Assembly (NCBI RefSeq): GCF_008727875.1 | Contig: NZ_VTWS01000007.1 | Span: 1 to 64,000 of the forward strand | Reading direction: 5' to 3' | Source: Larkinella humicola | GTDB lineage: Bacteria; Bacteroidota; Bacteroidia; Cytophagales; Spirosomataceae | DNA length: 64,000 nucleotides | Part shown: positions 62,821-64,000 of the stretch, in pieces | How positions within the stretch are numbered: position 1 is the first letter of the stretch | Layout: every line of letters starts with the position of its first letter | Notes under the pieces: model-generated | Told to the model about the DNA's origin: nothing | Seen by the model: only the letters and a program-made list of their open reading frames with translations | Database searches by the model: none | Position numbers and translations under genes: made by a program

Positions 62821-64000
62821 ATGGGCAAATGGATTGAAAAAATGGCAACCAGACCGCAACAGATCGAACTTCCACCAAAATACTACCTGGATTATTTCCG
62901 CTATCTGACCGGTTTTGTCCGTCGCATGTACGGCCATTTACTGAATGAAGCGGAGCAGGAATTCATTCGCCGGTTTGACGAGCTGACCGAAGATGCGCAG
63001 TGCCTCTACGTCCGGTTCAGCAACCGACGGGGAACGTTTTTTCGGGTGCAGAAACTTCAATACAAGGAAATTGATGACCTTCCTGCGGCCGTAGGCGAAC
63101 TCCTCATCAACGGTTTTATCGAACGGCTCAACCCGCACCACGAAGTGCTGGGCGATGAGGTGCTGAACACCTTTACCAAACCGGAGTTGCTGGAGTTGTT
63201 GCCGCTGGAACCGGAAGAAGTCAAACCGCTGGGGAAAGCGAAAAAGGAAAACATTGTCCGGTATGCCCTGCACGAGCTGGATTTTGCCCGGATTGTCGAA
63301 AGCCTGACCCGGCTGGAAACGGTGGTAAAACCGCATTTCGACGCGGAGGTGATGATGTTGAAATACCTGTTTTTCGGAAACCGTTCCGGCGACATGACCG
63401 AATTTGTGATTCGCGATCTGGGCATGGTGACTTTCGAACGCTACGACGAATCGAAGCTGACGGCCCGCTTTGTGAACCGTAAAGAGGTAGAAGACAAACT
63501 GCTGATTTCACTTACGAACGAAGAATTTCACGAACTGCGCGATTCGGTGACGCCACCGGAAGATGTGTTCAACTGGTTTATGAACTGGAACGAAACCCGG
63601 CCTGAACTCAGCGAGATTGCCAAACCGGGTTATGCCAAACTGGTGGCCCACGTCGGCGGTTTTCTGGAGCGTCAGAAAATGCCGGAACAGGCCATGCAGG
63701 TCTATTCCCTGACCGAACGGGTTCCGGCCCGCGAACGGCGCGCACGGCTGCTGTTCCGGTCGGGGCTGACAGACGAAGCGCTGGCCCTCTGCGACGAAAT
63801 CGCGCTGAATCCGCAGAACGCCGATGAACGGTATTTTGCCAACGACTTCCGGGAGAAAATTCTGAGTGCCGGGGAGAAAAAGCGCAGCCGAAAAGCCACC
63901 ACCCGGTTTTTATCCGATGCCGAGAGCGTCGGCATTCCGGCCATTTACCGGCACCACGTCGAAGCCGGGGTCATGAATCACTTTCTGGAAACCGGCTGGG
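62821..64000 (+). CDS. FAN1-like VRR-NUC nuclease, N-terminal part, truncated by the window
   Basis: 393 residues visible, open to the right edge. The start resembles FAN1/VRR-NUC proteins: LPPKYYLDYFRYLTGFVRRMYG near residue 20, DELTEDAQCLYVRFSNRRG near 60 and FTKPELLELLPLEPEEVKPL near 130. The catalytic VRR-NUC domain would lie off the window. FAN1 family enzymes are structure-specific 5'-flap exonucleases. ATG 62821 is used; ATG 62842 is an alternative. It is divergent from the DUF2157-like gene. Confidence 0.8.
   Translation, partial: MGKWIEKMATRPQQIELPPKYYLDYFRYLTGFVRRMYGHLLNEAEQEFIRRFDELTEDAQCLYVRFSNRRGTFFRVQKLQYKEIDDLPAAVGELLINGFIERLNPHHEVLGDEVLNTFTKPELLELLPLEPEEVKPLGKAKKENIVRYALHELDFARIVESLTRLETVVKPHFDAEVMMLKYLFFGNRSGDMTEFVIRDLGMVTFERYDESKLTARFVNRKEVEDKLLISLTNEEFHELRDSVTPPEDVFNWFMNWNETRPELSEIAKPGYAKLVAHVGGFLERQKMPEQAMQVYSLTERVPARERRARLLFRSGLTDEALALCDEIALNPQNADERYFANDFREKILSAGEKKRSRKATTRFLSDAESVGIPAIYRHHVEAGVMNHFLETGW

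Noticed and set aside
1-64000. tRNA or rRNA genes
   Set aside because: No T-loop plus acceptor pairing or rRNA segment was found by eye; not excluded by a program.
1-64000. Very frequent CCGGTT/AACCGG words
   Set aside because: Seen on both strands and in genes of all kinds; most likely codon use, and no count was possible here.

Overview
The window looks like a chromosomal segment of a Bacteroidota bacterium, most likely Cytophagales of the Spirosoma/Larkinella type. The signs are three SusC/SusD outer-membrane pairs, cytidylate kinase and RarA of Bacteroidota type, several -7 elements matching TAnnTTTG, lipoproteins and large Ig-repeat surface proteins. No rRNA, tRNA, complete transposase or CRISPR array was seen. 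Most genes lie on the minus strand. Plus-strand exceptions are a Uma2 nuclease gene, a haem/VCBS protein, adenine deaminase, an ECF sigma factor, rarA and a FAN1-like nuclease that runs off the right edge.

Layout. 1-4090: 5' part of a giant secreted Ig-like repeat protein that leaves the left edge and carries a 990-bp, almost perfect tandem duplication. 4439-7651: a pseudo-peptidase/TolB-propeller/Omp85-like barrel fusion. 7720-14360: FAD oxidoreductase, cmk, a GNAT and a lactate-utilisation operon lutABC, in which lutA is separated from lutBC by a cassette made of a membrane protein, an XRE regulator, a decayed zeta-toxin-like gene and a 51-codon ORF. 14439-19586: an EEP hydrolase, then a non-phosphorylative L-fucose operon (FAH hydrolase, fuconolactonase, fucose dehydrogenase, FucP, mutarotase). 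20344-36261: a polysaccharide utilisation locus (SusC, SusD, FG-GAP/UnbV protein, vanadium-haloperoxidase-like PAP2 protein, GH20 hexosaminidase with PA14, GH29 alpha-L-fucosidase, esterase/peptidase). 36741-46235: a second SusC-SusD-UnbV-PAP2 set without glycosidases. 46805-53669: a cytochrome-c-motif VCBS protein and a third SusCD. 54173-56711: an SDR and a UxaA-type dehydratase that could supply the two fucose steps missing from the main operon. 56834 to the end: adenine deaminase, ECF sigma factor, rarA, two DUF2157-like membrane proteins and the FAN1-like gene.

How it fits together (inference). GH29 and GH20 release fucose and N-acetylhexosamine from a fucosylated glycan imported by SusCD. 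FucP, the mutarotase, the dehydrogenase, the lactonase, the UxaA dehydratase, the second SDR and the FAH hydrolase would turn L-fucose into pyruvate plus L-lactate. LutABC would then oxidise the lactate. The whole chain is encoded within about 46 kb.

The most interesting non-genic content is a set of palindromic and octameric repeats: a 52-bp perfect inverted repeat, a nested four-palindrome element, a REPIN-like pair and GAWTGAGY octamers, one of them inside a coding sequence. The best candidate for a poorly described system is the repeated SusC-SusD-UnbV-PAP2/haloperoxidase module.
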